From Bradyrhizobium sp. CCBAU 051011 (lineage in GTDB: Bacteria; Pseudomonadota; Alphaproteobacteria; Rhizobiales; Xanthobacteraceae), in the NCBI RefSeq assembly GCF_009930815.1, contig NZ_CP022222.1, positions 3,948,501 through 4,012,500 on the forward strand: a stretch of 64,000 nucleotides of DNA, written 5' to 3'. Made by a program: the position numbers and the translations under genes. Under the pieces are notes generated by a model that worked only from the letters and a program-made list of their open reading frames with translations, ran no database searches and had not been told where the DNA came from. Every line of letters starts with the position of its first letter. Position 1 is the stretch's first letter. Shown here piece after piece: positions 1-9,598 of this stretch.

Positions 1-235
1 CCGGAACCCCTAATTGTTATGCTGCGCTGCAAAGGGGTTTCACGGGGTTGTGCGGGGCGTTCCGGTCAAATCAACGTGGGATCAAGTGTTTCGCGGTTGT
101 TCGCAGCGCCGCGAATGGCCAATTCTGGAAGAACGGAGCGCTGCCGGCTCCGGACAAGGAACTTGTGAGACAGTGACAGTGTGAGACAGTGGCGGCCTCC
201 GGTGGCGGGGCCTTAACGGAATCAGGTTTCAGCCA

Positions 236-493
236 ATGCCGAGATATTATTTCAACACCCGTATCGGCGATGAGCTGATTTCCGATCCCGACGGCGAAGT
301 GCTTGTCGATCCCGATCGCGCCTGGGAAATGGCGCGAGCCATGATCCGGGAACTGCTCAAGACGGATGGCGCCGAGGGAGCGCTTCTCAGCGCCACCATC
401 GAAGTCACCGACGACGACGGCGAGATCGTGCTGGAGTTTCCGTTCGCGGAAGCGATCCTCGATGCACCCGGCGGCTCCATCACCCGGCACTGA
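236..493 (+). CDS. DUF6894 family small protein
   Basis: This 85-residue acidic protein opens with MPRYYFNTRIGDEL and contains the segment DPDRAWEMARAMI, the pattern I associate with the DUF6894 family, which is abundant in Bradyrhizobium and has no known function. There is no signal peptide or membrane segment. The ATG follows a weak purine stretch. It stands alone upstream of the sugar dehydrogenase gene, with about 190 bp between them. Family assignment is from remembered pattern only. Confidence 0.75.
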   Translation: MPRYYFNTRIGDELISDPDGEVLVDPDRAWEMARAMIRELLKTDGAEGALLSATIEVTDDDGEIVLEFPFAEAILDAPGGSITRH

Positions 494-681
494 CGATCGC
501 GCAACCGACGGGTGCCGGAGCTTGCGCAGCATTCGCTGTGGCGGTGCAACCTCCAAGCGCGAAGTTTTCCGATTGCACACTGGCGGAAAAATATCGGAGA
601 GTGCCGGCCGGTAAAGCCTCCGGCGCCGGCATCAAACGACGCCCGCGCGAAGAGAAGGGCTTTCCGCCAGGGAGAACGCCC

Positions 682-2037
682 ATGATGAACTATCTGTCGG
701 TGCCGCGCAGCCTGCTGCTGTCTGGTGCCTTCTTGACTGCATTCACGCTCGGCGCCGCCGCCCAGCAGGCGGCCGACTCGCCCGCTGCTGCGCAGCAGCC
801 CACCGCGCCGCCCGCAGCCGCCCAACAGCCTGCTGCGCCCCCGGCCGCTGCACCATCGACCGCCGCCGCGCCGGCTGCCGCTGCGCCACCTCCGCCCGGC
901 TCGCCGTTGATTGGCCGTCCCGCCGGCAACGAGGCTGCCGCCAAGCTTGCGCCGAATGCGCCGCCGCCCATACCGGCGGCGCCGGACAAGTTGCCGACGG
1001 CCAAGCTTAAGGTCCCGGCCGGCTTCAACATCGAGGTTTATGCCGCCGGCATGGCGAACGCCCGCTCGCTCGCGCTCGGCGACAAGGGCACGGTGTTCGT
1101 CGGCAGCCGCCTGGTCGACAAGGTCTATGCCATCGTCAACAAGGACGGCAAACGCGAGGTCAAGGTGCTGGCGTCCGGCCTCTACCGTCCGAACGGCATC
1201 GCGTTCAAGGATGGCACGCTCTACATCGCCGAACTGTCGAAGGTCTCCAAGATCGAGAAGGTCGAGGACAACCTGGACAACCCGCCGAAGCCGACCGTGA
1301 TCTTCGACAAGCTGCCCAAGGACGAAGCCCATGGCTGGAAGTTCATCGGCATCGGTCCCGACAACAAGCTCTACGTTCCCGTCGGCCAGCCCGGCAACAA
1401 CGTGCTGAACAGCGACGAACACGCCCTCATCAGGCGGATGAACCTCGACGGCTCCGGCGCGGAAGTGATCGCCCGCGGCGTCCGCAACACGGTCGGTTTC
1501 GACTGGCATCCGGAGACCAAGCAGCTCTACTTCACCGACAATGGGCGCGACTGGATGTCGGAAGACGTGCCCGAGGACGAACTGAACCGTATCACCAAGG
1601 TCGGCGAACATTTCGGCACGCCGTACTGCCTGCAGGGCAACATCCTCGACCCCGAATTCGGCTGGGGTAAATCCTGCAGCGACTACACTGCCCCGGTCGG
1701 CCTGCTGGGGCCGCATTCCGCAGCGCTCGGCATGCGGTTCTACACCGGCAGCATGTTCCCGAAGACCTACAAGAACGTGGCCATCATCGCCCGGCACGGC
1801 TCCTGGAACCGCTCCAGGAAAGTCGGCGGTGATGTCGTCATTGCCAAGCTGAACAAGGACGGCACGATGAAGTCGATGGAGCCGTTCCTCACCGGCTTCC
1901 TGGAAGACAACAAATATATCGGCCGCCCGGTCGATGTGCTGCAGATGAAGGACGGCTCGCTGCTGGTCTCCGACGACTGGAACGGCGCCGTCTACCGCAT
2001 CACCCACGGCAAGCAGAAGGTGGCCGGGAAGTCGTAG
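682..2037 (+). CDS. PQQ-type sorbosone/glucose dehydrogenase-like protein, secreted
   Basis: This 451-residue protein has a signal peptide ([17 protein letters not shown], then an AAAQQ-like cleavage region). A roughly 70-residue Ala/Pro/Gln-rich linker follows, then a six-bladed beta-propeller of the glucose/sorbosone dehydrogenase type from about residue 110. Supporting features are [11 protein letters not shown] at the propeller start, [18 protein letters not shown], and a closing [10 protein letters not shown] blade. The family oxidises sugars or aldoses in the periplasm using PQQ. I chose the ATG at 682 because GGGAGAA sits 6 nt upstream and it begins the signal peptide. The downstream cytochrome c is the natural electron acceptor. 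The substrate cannot be read from sequence. Confidence 0.85.
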   Translation: MMNYLSVPRSLLLSGAFLTAFTLGAAAQQAADSPAAAQQPTAPPAAAQQPAAPPAAAPSTAAAPAAAAPPPPGSPLIGRPAGNEAAAKLAPNAPPPIPAAPDKLPTAKLKVPAGFNIEVYAAGMANARSLALGDKGTVFVGSRLVDKVYAIVNKDGKREVKVLASGLYRPNGIAFKDGTLYIAELSKVSKIEKVEDNLDNPPKPTVIFDKLPKDEAHGWKFIGIGPDNKLYVPVGQPGNNVLNSDEHALIRRMNLDGSGAEVIARGVRNTVGFDWHPETKQLYFTDNGRDWMSEDVPEDELNRITKVGEHFGTPYCLQGNILDPEFGWGKSCSDYTAPVGLLGPHSAALGMRFYTGSMFPKTYKNVAIIARHGSWNRSRKVGGDVVIAKLNKDGTMKSMEPFLTGFLEDNKYIGRPVDVLQMKDGSLLVSDDWNGAVYRITHGKQKVAGKS

Positions 2038-2053
2038 TAGATCAGCAACAACC

Positions 2054-2135
2054 GTCATTGCGAGCGAAGCGAAGCAATCCATTCCGCCACTTGCGGAGAC
2101 ATGGATTGCTTCGTGCTATCGCTCCTCGCAATGAC
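2054..2135. repeat. intergenic palindromic repeat, GTCATTGC family
   Basis: The left arm GTCATTGCGAGCGAAGC is mirrored by GCTCCTCGCAATGAC at the right end, with inner arms CAATCCAT and ATGGATTG. The element could fold into a long hairpin between the dehydrogenase and cytochrome genes. Related copies lie at 20548-20631 and 61438-61546. Confidence 0.8.
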
Positions 2136-2156
2136 AGGAGTATCCGGAGTCGGCTG

Positions 2157-2723
2157 ATGCAAAAAACAATAACAGCACTTGTGTTTGCGGTGATAGCAAC
2201 ATCTGTGTCCGCCGAAACCATCGAACAGCGCATCGCGCCGTGCCTCGCCTGTCACGGCGAAAAGGGCCAGTCCGAAACCGAAAACACGCCCTCGCTCGGC
2301 GGCCAGCAGGCGCCTTACACGCTGATCCAGCTCTTCATGTTTCGCGAGAAGCTGCGCGTCTTCGAGCCGATGAACGAGATGGCAAAGGCGCTGACCGACG
2401 ACGATCTTCGCCTGTTCTCCGACTTCATCGCCAGGATGCCGAAGCCTGAGCCGCCAGGCGAAAATGGCGATCTGGCGCGGATGCAGCGCGGCCAGGCGCT
2501 GGTGCAGCAGCACCGCTGCGACACCTGCCACAACCCTGATCTGTCGGGGAAGGAAAACGTCCCGCGCATCGCCAACCAGCGCGAAGATTATCTCGCCAAG
2601 ACGGTTGCCGAGTACAAGGACAACAGCCGCCGCGGCTATGATGCGAGCATGGCTGACGTGATGGCGCCGATCGCGGCAGCGCAGATCGCCGATCTCGCCT
2701 ATTACATCGCCCATATGCGCTAG
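2157..2723 (+). CDS. secreted di-domain cytochrome c
   Basis: This 188-residue protein has a signal peptide ([19 protein letters not shown]) and two CxxCH haem sites. CLACH lies near residue 25 and CDTCH near residue 121. Each is followed by a class I cytochrome fold, with NTPSLGGQ and VPRIANQ motifs and axial Met candidates in FEPMNEMA and YDASMADVM. It matches periplasmic c4/c553-type cytochromes. Placement directly after the PQQ-type dehydrogenase suggests it carries electrons from that enzyme to the respiratory chain. That role is inference; the two haem sites are seen. The upstream reading frame runs through a repeat, so the ATG at 2157 is the start. Confidence 0.88.
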   Translation: MQKTITALVFAVIATSVSAETIEQRIAPCLACHGEKGQSETENTPSLGGQQAPYTLIQLFMFREKLRVFEPMNEMAKALTDDDLRLFSDFIARMPKPEPPGENGDLARMQRGQALVQQHRCDTCHNPDLSGKENVPRIANQREDYLAKTVAEYKDNSRRGYDASMADVMAPIAAAQIADLAYYIAHMR

Positions 2724-2915
2724 CTCTGGCACCGCCTTTGCCCTCCCTCGCCCGACCCTTCGCGGGGAGAGGAAGTGCGCGCCCTGCCATTACCTCCCGC
2801 TGGCATTGCCCTGCGCTGGGCGGTGATTTTTGATTTGACGCGTTTTCTTGACGCGAACCGGTTTCCACTTCGCTTGAAAACGCTCTAAAAGGGCGGCTAT
2901 CAAACGGAGTTTTGC

Positions 2916-4307
2916 ATGCAGGATCTATGGCGTCTGTCGGCTGCGGAAATGGCCTCGCTGATCAGGTCGAAGAAAGTGTCGGCCAGGGAAGCGGCGACCG
3001 CGGCGCTGTCGCGGCTCGACGCCGTCAATCCCAAAATCAATGCCGTGGTCGACCATAGGCCCGAGGACGTTCTTGCTCAGGCGTCCGCCATCGATGCCGC
3101 CATCGACCGCGGCGAAGACACAGGTCCCCTCGGCGGCGTGCCTGTCACGGTAAAGGTCAATATCGATCAGCAGGGCTTTGCCACTACCAACGGGCTGAAA
3201 CTGCAGCGGGATACCATTGCGAAGAGCAATAGCCCGGTGATCGACAATCTGCGCAAAGCCGGCGCCGTCATTCTGGGACGTACCAATTGCCCGGCATTTT
3301 CCTATCGCTGGTTCACCACCAACCTCATCCATGGCGACACCAAGAACCCGCGCGATCCCTCGATCACGCCGGGCGGTTCGTCCGGCGGCGCGGGGGCGGC
3401 GGTCGCGGCCGGCATCGGACATATCGCTCACGGCACCGACATCGCGGGCTCGATCCGCTATCCGGCTTACGCCTGCGGCGTGCATGGCCTGCGCCCGACC
3501 ATGGGGCGCATCGCCGCGTTCAACGCGGCGCTGCCCGACCGTCCCATCGGGCCGCAGATCAGCGCGGTCTCCGGCCCGCTGGCCCGCACCATCGACGATA
3601 TCAGGATCGCGCTGGCGGCGATGTCGGCGAAGGATTATCGCGATCCCTGGTGGGTGCCGGCGCCGCTGGAGGGGCCGGCGATGCCTAAGCGCGTCGCGAT
3701 GTGTCTCAATCCGGATGGGCTCGATCCCGTGCCCGAAGTGAAGGCCGCGGTCGCCGACGCCGGCAAGCGGCTCGAGCGCGCGGGCTGGATTGTCGAGGAG
3801 ATCGCGAACACGCCGCCGCTGCGCGAGCCGGCCGATCTGCAGACAAAGCTCTGGCTCGGCGATGGTTATGAGGCGCAACTGGAAGCGGCCGAACGCGAGG
3901 GCGATCCCGGTGCGCTGGCCTGCCTGCGCGGCAACAGGGCGAAAGTGCATCCGTTCGATCTGTCGAAGGCGCTGACACGGCGCGCGACGCTGACGCGGGA
4001 ATGGCTGGCGTTCTTCGAAAACTATGCCGTGCTGCTGATGCCGGTATCCGGCGAATTGCCGTTCCCCGATCAGCTCGACCGCAAGGACGATGCGTCGTTC
4101 GCGCGCGTCTGGCATGCGCAATTGCCGCAGATCGCCATTCCCTTCATGGGGCTTCCCGGGCTAACGGTCTCCACCGGGCTGGTCGGACGCATTCCGGTCG
4201 GCGTGCAACTGGTTTCCGGGCGGTATCGCGAAGATCTGTGTCTCGCCGCGGGCGAGGCGGTGGAAGCTGGCGGAACGCCCTCGGCGGCGATCGATCCCGC
4301 CGGCTGA
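2916..4307 (+). CDS. amidase signature family hydrolase
   Basis: This 463-residue enzyme carries the amidase signature Ser-cisSer-Lys triad. Lys80 lies in VTVKVN, the cis-Ser is near residue 155 in GGSSGGAG, and the nucleophile is Ser179 in DIAGSIRYPA. Family members hydrolyse carboxylic amides in the cytoplasm, as in GatA, indoleacetamide hydrolase and 6-aminohexanoate-type enzymes. No gatB or gatC lies beside it, so this is a catabolic or generic amidase rather than the glutamyl-tRNA amidotransferase subunit. The start has GGAG about 9 nt upstream. The 2835-2890 leader includes a GAACCGGTTTCCACTTCGC segment that I recognise as a common Bradyrhizobium intergenic sequence. The substrate is unknown. 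Confidence 0.9.
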   Translation: MQDLWRLSAAEMASLIRSKKVSAREAATAALSRLDAVNPKINAVVDHRPEDVLAQASAIDAAIDRGEDTGPLGGVPVTVKVNIDQQGFATTNGLKLQRDTIAKSNSPVIDNLRKAGAVILGRTNCPAFSYRWFTTNLIHGDTKNPRDPSITPGGSSGGAGAAVAAGIGHIAHGTDIAGSIRYPAYACGVHGLRPTMGRIAAFNAALPDRPIGPQISAVSGPLARTIDDIRIALAAMSAKDYRDPWWVPAPLEGPAMPKRVAMCLNPDGLDPVPEVKAAVADAGKRLERAGWIVEEIANTPPLREPADLQTKLWLGDGYEAQLEAAEREGDPGALACLRGNRAKVHPFDLSKALTRRATLTREWLAFFENYAVLLMPVSGELPFPDQLDRKDDASFARVWHAQLPQIAIPFMGLPGLTVSTGLVGRIPVGVQLVSGRYREDLCLAAGEAVEAGGTPSAAIDPAG

Positions 4308-4318
4308 TAGAGAGGACC

Positions 4319-4791
<473 letters not shown>

Positions 4792-4795
<4 letters not shown>

Positions 4796-5061
4796 GCGAG
4801 ACCAACAAAGCGATGAACGACCAATTCCCCGACCGTCTCTCGGTCGATCCGAACAGCCCGTATTACAATGCCGAGATCCTCGCGCGCGATGTCGGCATTC
4901 GCTTCAAGGGCGTCGAGAAGACCAATGTCGAGGAATACTGCATCAGCGAAGGCTGGGTACGCGTCACCGCCGGCAACGCCAAGGATCGTTACGGCAACCC
5001 GCTGACCATCAAGGTGCACGGCCCGGTCGAGCCGTATTTCCGCGACAAGCCGAAGTCCTGA
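4792..5061 (+). CDS. DUF3297 family protein
   Basis: This 89-residue soluble protein matches DUF3297 through PDRLSVDPNSPYYN, EKTNVEEYCISEGW and a carboxy-terminal VEPYF. I chose the GTG at 4792 because it overlaps the peroxidase stop in a GTGA arrangement typical of translational coupling. An ATG at 4813 is the alternative. The family has no known function and is widespread in Proteobacteria. The coupling to a peroxidase hints at a link with oxidative stress, which is inference only. Confidence 0.85.
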
Positions 5062-5088
5062 TTGGGACGCACTTTTCGCACCACATGT

Positions 5089-5127
5089 GTCATGCCCCCG
5101 GACAATCAAGGAAATCCCGGGCATGAC
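5089..5127. repeat. short intergenic palindrome, GTCATGCC family
   Basis: GTCATGCCCCCGG is mirrored by CCCGGGCATGAC across about 13 nt. It could be a terminator-like hairpin after the DUF3297 gene, or a short member of the dispersed GTCAT palindromes seen elsewhere in the window. Confidence 0.6.
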
Positions 5128-5162
5128 GAATAGATAGACCATTAAACGAAAGCGCCGCGATC

Positions 5163-6422
5163 TTGGCCAACACGCTTCCCCAACTCTCGCTTGCGAAGGA
5201 CAAGATCCGGGTCTTGCTCCTTGAAGGTGTCAACGACAGCGCCGTGCAGATGATCGAGGCTGCCGGCTATTCCAACATGACGCGCCTGCCCAAGGCGCTC
5301 GAGGGCGATGCGCTGAAGGAGGCCATCAAGGGCGTGCATCTGCTTGGCATCCGCTCGCGCACGCAAATCACCACGGATGTTCTTGACGCCGCGGACCGGC
5401 TGATCGCGGTCGGATGTTTCAGTGTCGGCACCAACCAGGTGGACCTCGATGCCGCGCGCCGGAGCGGGATTCCGGTATTCAACGCGCCGTTCTCCAACAC
5501 GCGGAGCGTGGCAGAACTCGTGATCGGCGAGATCGTCATCCTGCTGCGCCGGATCGTCGCGCGCTCCAACGCCGCCCATGAAGGACGTTGGGACAAGTCG
5601 GCCAACGACAGCTACGAGGTGAGGGGCAAGACGCTCGGCATCATCGGTTACGGCAATATCGGCTCGCAGCTCTCCAACCTCGCGGAAGCGATGGGCATGC
5701 GGGTGATCTTCTATGATCACACCGACAGGCTTCGTCACGGCAACACTGAGCCGACCGCGAGCCTGCATGAGCTCCTGGCACAAAGCGACGTCGTGAGCCT
5801 GCATGTGCCGGAAACTCCCGCCACGCACGGGATGATCGGGCGCGACGAGATTCGCGCGATCAAGCAGGGAGCTTATTTCATCAACAACAGCCGCGGCACC
5901 GTCGTGGACCTCGAAGCGCTTGCCGAGGCGCTACGCGAAAACAGGCTTCGCGGCGCCGCAGTCGACGTCTTTCCGGTCGAGCCGCGCTCGAACGTCGAGC
6001 GTTTCGTCTCGCCGCTGCAGGGACTGGAGAACGTCATACTGACGCCGCACATCGGCGGCTCGACCGAGGAGGCGCAGGAGCGCATCGGCGCCGAAGTCGC
6101 GCGCAAGCTGGTCGAATACAGCGATTCCGGCTCAACCATGGGCGCCGTCAACTTCCCGCAGGTTCAATTGCCGCCGCGGCCGTTAGGCACGCGTTTCATT
6201 CAGGTGCAGCGTAACCTGCCGGGTATGCTCGGGCGTTTAAACGAAGTGCTGGCGCGTCATGCCGTCAACATCGCCGCGCAATACTACGAGACCGCCCACG
6301 ACGTCGGCTACGTGGTGCTTGATGTCGACGCGTCGGCCGCCGACGGCCAGCGCGTGCTCGCGGATATCCGGGCGCTGGAAGGCACCATTCGGGCCCGGTT
6401 GCTCTATGAGTACAAGACCTGA
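5163..6422 (+). CDS. serA: D-3-phosphoglycerate dehydrogenase
   Basis: This 419-residue enzyme catalyses the first committed step of serine biosynthesis, oxidising 3-phosphoglycerate with NAD. It is the shorter E. coli-like form: a 2-hydroxyacid dehydrogenase fold with NAD motif GYGNIGS near residue 165, catalytic Arg in NNSRGTVVD, Glu in the VEP segment, and His in LTPHIGGSTEEAQ. A carboxy-terminal ACT domain runs from about residue 345 (FIQVQRNLPGMLGRLNEVLA) and usually binds serine as feedback inhibitor. The only sensible start is the TTG at 5163, because a stop lies in frame about 40 nt upstream with no ATG between. A serC partner is not adjacent. Confidence 0.93.
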   Translation: MANTLPQLSLAKDKIRVLLLEGVNDSAVQMIEAAGYSNMTRLPKALEGDALKEAIKGVHLLGIRSRTQITTDVLDAADRLIAVGCFSVGTNQVDLDAARRSGIPVFNAPFSNTRSVAELVIGEIVILLRRIVARSNAAHEGRWDKSANDSYEVRGKTLGIIGYGNIGSQLSNLAEAMGMRVIFYDHTDRLRHGNTEPTASLHELLAQSDVVSLHVPETPATHGMIGRDEIRAIKQGAYFINNSRGTVVDLEALAEALRENRLRGAAVDVFPVEPRSNVERFVSPLQGLENVILTPHIGGSTEEAQERIGAEVARKLVEYSDSGSTMGAVNFPQVQLPPRPLGTRFIQVQRNLPGMLGRLNEVLARHAVNIAAQYYETAHDVGYVVLDVDASAADGQRVLADIRALEGTIRARLLYEYKT

Positions 6423-6453
6423 CACGAATTCCCCTGCCGGCAGCCTGTTACGA

Positions 6454-6885
6454 TCAGTTCTCGGACACCAGCCCCTTGTCGATCGCCGCTTGCCGGTTCC
6501 TGAAAATCGCCATTGCGGTCTTCATCCGCAGGAAACCGAATTTTGCGTAGAGCGGCTCGCGGCCGACCACCGAGTAAAGGATGATCTTCGTGTGCCCTTG
6601 CGATTTGGCGAGCAGGCGCTCGATGATCTGTTTGCCGAGACCAGTTCCCTGATGGCTCGGCAGGACCGCTACGTCGCAGAGATAGGCGCAGTCGCGTCCG
6701 TCAGCCAGGACGCGGCCGGCGCCGACCAGCCGGCCATTGTCGCGGGCAAAGCAGCAGAACATGCTGTTGCCGAACACCACTTCGAGATCGTCCGCATTCT
6801 TGTTGCCGAGCGGCGCGGCCCGATAGAGGGCCTCCAGCTCCTGCCAGTCCACGCCCGCCCGGTCGTCGGTCCAGTCTATCGTCAT
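6454..6885 (-). CDS. GNAT family N-acetyltransferase
   Basis: This 143-residue acetyltransferase has the GNAT core: GAGRVLADG in the beta sheet, then DVAVLPSHQGTGLGKQI, the acetyl-CoA pyrophosphate loop (Q/R-x-x-G-x-G/A) near residues 78-84. A late aromatic segment, YAKFGFL, follows. Substrates of this group range from polyamines to antibiotics and cannot be read here. Its start codon overlaps the stop of the upstream DUF418 gene by 4 nt, so both are translated from one transcript. Confidence 0.88.
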   Translation of the reverse strand: MTIDWTDDRAGVDWQELEALYRAAPLGNKNADDLEVVFGNSMFCCFARDNGRLVGAGRVLADGRDCAYLCDVAVLPSHQGTGLGKQIIERLLAKSQGHTKIILYSVVGREPLYAKFGFLRMKTAMAIFRNRQAAIDKGLVSEN

Positions 6886-8084
6886 CGCACCGCCTCAATT
6901 GGTGAATGCAGCATCGGCTGTCGTACACCATACATCAACGTACGCCACAGCCATTCGACAGGGCCGTACCGATAGCGGCGCAGCCACCACGCGCTGAACA
7001 ACACCTGTCCGACGTAGACGGCGATGCCGATGGCCAGCGCGCTGGCGGCGCCGAGGCGGCCGAATAGACCGAGGCCGTACCCGTAAAAAATCCAGCCGAA
7101 GATTAGGGATTGCGCGAGGTAGCTGGTGAAGGCCATGCGCCCCAGGGGCGCAGCCCAGCCGAGCAACATCTTTCCGCTCTTGAGATTGGCGATGCCGATG
7201 ATGGCGGCGGCATAACCCAGCGCCAGCAGGATGGTGCCGGAGGCATCACTGAACAAGAGGCCCCTGACATGGCTGAGGATGGTCAGGGTCGCGCCGAGGA
7301 CAATTCCTACGGCCGCGATCGAGAACATGAGGCCTTGACGCGGAGTTCGCAGGAGGCCTGTGCGCCAGACGTAAGCTCCAAGAAGAAACAGCCCGATCGT
7401 GCGCGGAAAAATATAGACATGTAGGGGCAGGATCAGAGGAAGCTCGCGGAGCCGCAAGGCCAGCGCGTCCGCGAATCCGCCGGTTGCATAGACGCGATTT
7501 TCCTCGGCGACCGCGCTTGCGATCGTCGCCGTGGCGGGGAACAGTCCCGCCGGCGGGTAGGCCTGCATCAAAAGATACAGCGCCAGGAACGAGAGCGCGC
7601 CGCACGCCAGCAGCCAGCGCGGTCCCCACAGAAACGGCAGCACGATTAATCCGGCCAGCGCATATTCTGTCAGGATGTCGCCATACCAGATCAGGCACAG
7701 ATGAAGCAGGCCGATCGCGAGCAGCACCGCCAGCCGGCGTATGAGAAGGCGCGCGCGTCGCGGACTCGCAGAAAGCCGCTCGAACTGAATGGCAAGGCCC
7801 GCGCCGAACAGCATCGAGAACAGCGCGAACGCCTTCATGTCGATGCCAAGAATCAGGATCGTTTCGACGACGCGGTCGACCGGTGATGCAGCGGACTTGG
7901 CGGACAGAAACTGCTCAAAGATGGAAACGCGGAATCCCATCACGAGATTGATGGCGAGAACGCCGAACAGGGCAATACCGCGCAAGGCATCGATGGCGTC
8001 GATGCGCCGCGCAGGATCGGTCGGCTTCGGCTGCTGTCCCGTGACGCCTTGATCGCTGGCCGGCGTGAGGCCGTCGGAAGCCAT
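6882..8084 (-). CDS. DUF418 family multi-pass membrane protein
   Basis: This 400-residue integral membrane protein begins with a soluble Pro-rich stretch and then RIDAIDALRGIALFGVLAINL, the hallmark of DUF418/YeiB-like proteins. About nine to ten hydrophobic helices follow. The carboxy-terminal end has GRMAFTSYLAQSL and a GPVEWLWR motif typical of the DUF418 domain. The family resembles acyltransferase-3 membrane enzymes but has no established reaction. It is the first gene of a two-gene unit with the GNAT protein, which may suggest acyl transfer to a shared substrate (inference). Confidence 0.88.
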   Translation of the reverse strand: MASDGLTPASDQGVTGQQPKPTDPARRIDAIDALRGIALFGVLAINLVMGFRVSIFEQFLSAKSAASPVDRVVETILILGIDMKAFALFSMLFGAGLAIQFERLSASPRRARLLIRRLAVLLAIGLLHLCLIWYGDILTEYALAGLIVLPFLWGPRWLLACGALSFLALYLLMQAYPPAGLFPATATIASAVAEENRVYATGGFADALALRLRELPLILPLHVYIFPRTIGLFLLGAYVWRTGLLRTPRQGLMFSIAAVGIVLGATLTILSHVRGLLFSDASGTILLALGYAAAIIGIANLKSGKMLLGWAAPLGRMAFTSYLAQSLIFGWIFYGYGLGLFGRLGAASALAIGIAVYVGQVLFSAWWLRRYRYGPVEWLWRTLMYGVRQPMLHSPIEAVR

Positions 8085-8127
8085 GCGTGATGAATTCCAG
8101 TTGAGACCGGCGCAGGAAGCGCGCCGG

Positions 8128-9480
8128 CTACGACAGCCGCATATCCAGCAGCCGCCGCCCCTCGCTCTTGAGCAGTTTCTTCACCGCGCTGGAGGCGGCG
8201 ATTTCGCCCTGGTTGGCGTAAGCCTCGTGGTTCTTCTCGATGTCCTCGAGCCGGTAGAGGTAGTTGACCATGATGCTGGCGGATTCGCGCAGGCCCTTCG
8301 CCGAGAGGTCGCCAAGCCAGTCGATCTTTTCCAGCCGCGCGCCGTTGCCGATGTGGAAGCGGGCGACCGAATCGACCAGCCGGCCTTTTGAGGTGCGGGC
8401 TTTGAGGAAATAATGCGCCGCCAAGGGCTCCAGCACGGCGCGCAATTGCGCCGTCAGTTCCGCATCCTCGAACCAGTCCGGCTTGTCGAGGGCCTCCAGC
8501 AGCGTCCGCTCCTCGTCGGTGAGCGGAACGTCGTCGCCCTTTTTCAGCCATTGCATGAAGCCCGGCACCGGCGACAGCGTGATGAACGTATCGAGCTTGG
8601 GCAATTCGCGCCGCAATTCCTCGGCCACCTGCTTGATCAGGAAGCTGCCGAAGGAAATGCCGCCAAGCCCTTTCTGCGTGTTCGAGATCGAATAGAACAC
8701 GGCCGTGCGGGCGCGATCGATCGGCACCGGCTGACGCTCGGCTGCGAGTAGCGGCGCAATCGCGGTTGGAATTGTCTCGGTCAGCGCGACCTCGACGAAG
8801 ATCAGCGGTTCGTCGTTGAGTTGGGGATGGAAGAAGGCGTAGCAGCGGCGGTCGACCGGGTCGATGCGGCGGCGCAGGTCGGCCCAGTCGCGGATTTCGT
8901 GCACGGCCTCATAGCGAATGATCTGTTCCAGAATATTGGCCGGCGTCGACCAATCAATCCTGCGCAGCACGAGAAATCCCCTGTTGAACCAAGAAGACAG
9001 CAGATGCACCACGTCACGGTCGAGCGCGGCCAGATCCTTGTTGCCCTTCATCAGGGCAAGCAGGTCGGCGCGCATCGCCACCAGGTCGCTGGTGCCGCCG
9101 GGCGCACGGTTGAGCCGGCGGATCAATTCCTGCCGCCGCGGCTCGGAAGCAAAGTGAAGGTCGCTGGCATCGCTGTCGTTCGGCTGGCTGCGCCAACTTT
9201 CGATCGCCTGCGACAGTTTTTCGCGGTCGGGTCCGAAGTCGCGGGCCAGCGTTTCGAAGAAGGTCAGCCGGCCGGCGGCGTCGAGATCGTGGTAGCGATC
9301 GAGCACGTCGCGCGCGAGCGCGGTGGCTGACGCTTCGCCGCGGCCCGACAGCAGCGCCTCGCAGAGTTCAAGCAGTTCGGACGAGTCCTGGCGGGCGACC
9401 GACGGCTCGCCCCTGCGCAGCAGCGTTCGGCCACGTTCTGAGATCGTCGCGAGAAGGTCGGAGAAAAAGGCGTTGGCCAT
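8128..9480 (-). CDS. malonyl-CoA decarboxylase
   Basis: This 450-residue protein matches malonyl-CoA decarboxylase, which converts malonyl-CoA to acetyl-CoA and CO2. The helical amino-terminal domain is followed by a GNAT-like catalytic domain with FFHPQLNDEPLIFVEVALT, SISNTQKGLGGISFG and LSPVPGFMQWL. The His in the LAAHYFLKAR segment fits the proposed catalytic Ser/His pair. I start at the ATG at 9480 (MANAFFSDL), because residues further upstream do not resemble the family. In rhizobia matA usually sits with matB and matC; here neither malonyl-CoA synthetase nor carrier is adjacent, so it may serve fatty acid balance instead. Confidence 0.92.
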   Translation of the reverse strand: MANAFFSDLLATISERGRTLLRRGEPSVARQDSSELLELCEALLSGRGEASATALARDVLDRYHDLDAAGRLTFFETLARDFGPDREKLSQAIESWRSQPNDSDASDLHFASEPRRQELIRRLNRAPGGTSDLVAMRADLLALMKGNKDLAALDRDVVHLLSSWFNRGFLVLRRIDWSTPANILEQIIRYEAVHEIRDWADLRRRIDPVDRRCYAFFHPQLNDEPLIFVEVALTETIPTAIAPLLAAERQPVPIDRARTAVFYSISNTQKGLGGISFGSFLIKQVAEELRRELPKLDTFITLSPVPGFMQWLKKGDDVPLTDEERTLLEALDKPDWFEDAELTAQLRAVLEPLAAHYFLKARTSKGRLVDSVARFHIGNGARLEKIDWLGDLSAKGLRESASIMVNYLYRLEDIEKNHEAYANQGEIAASSAVKKLLKSEGRRLLDMRLS

Positions 9481-9598
9481 GCGGTTAAGTCGAATCCAGT
9501 GAGGGTGCCGGAATCTTATACAGAATTTAGGGCGGTGCCGATCACAATCAAGCGCATGGACCGTACGGAAATATGTCATGCCTCCGCAAAGGGATTAC

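Noticed and set aside
247..2082. Long minus-strand frame of about 611 codons opposite the sugar dehydrogenase
   Set aside because: It is the antisense of a clear propeller gene; its protein is Arg/Gly/Val-rich without motifs, as GC-rich antisense frames usually are.
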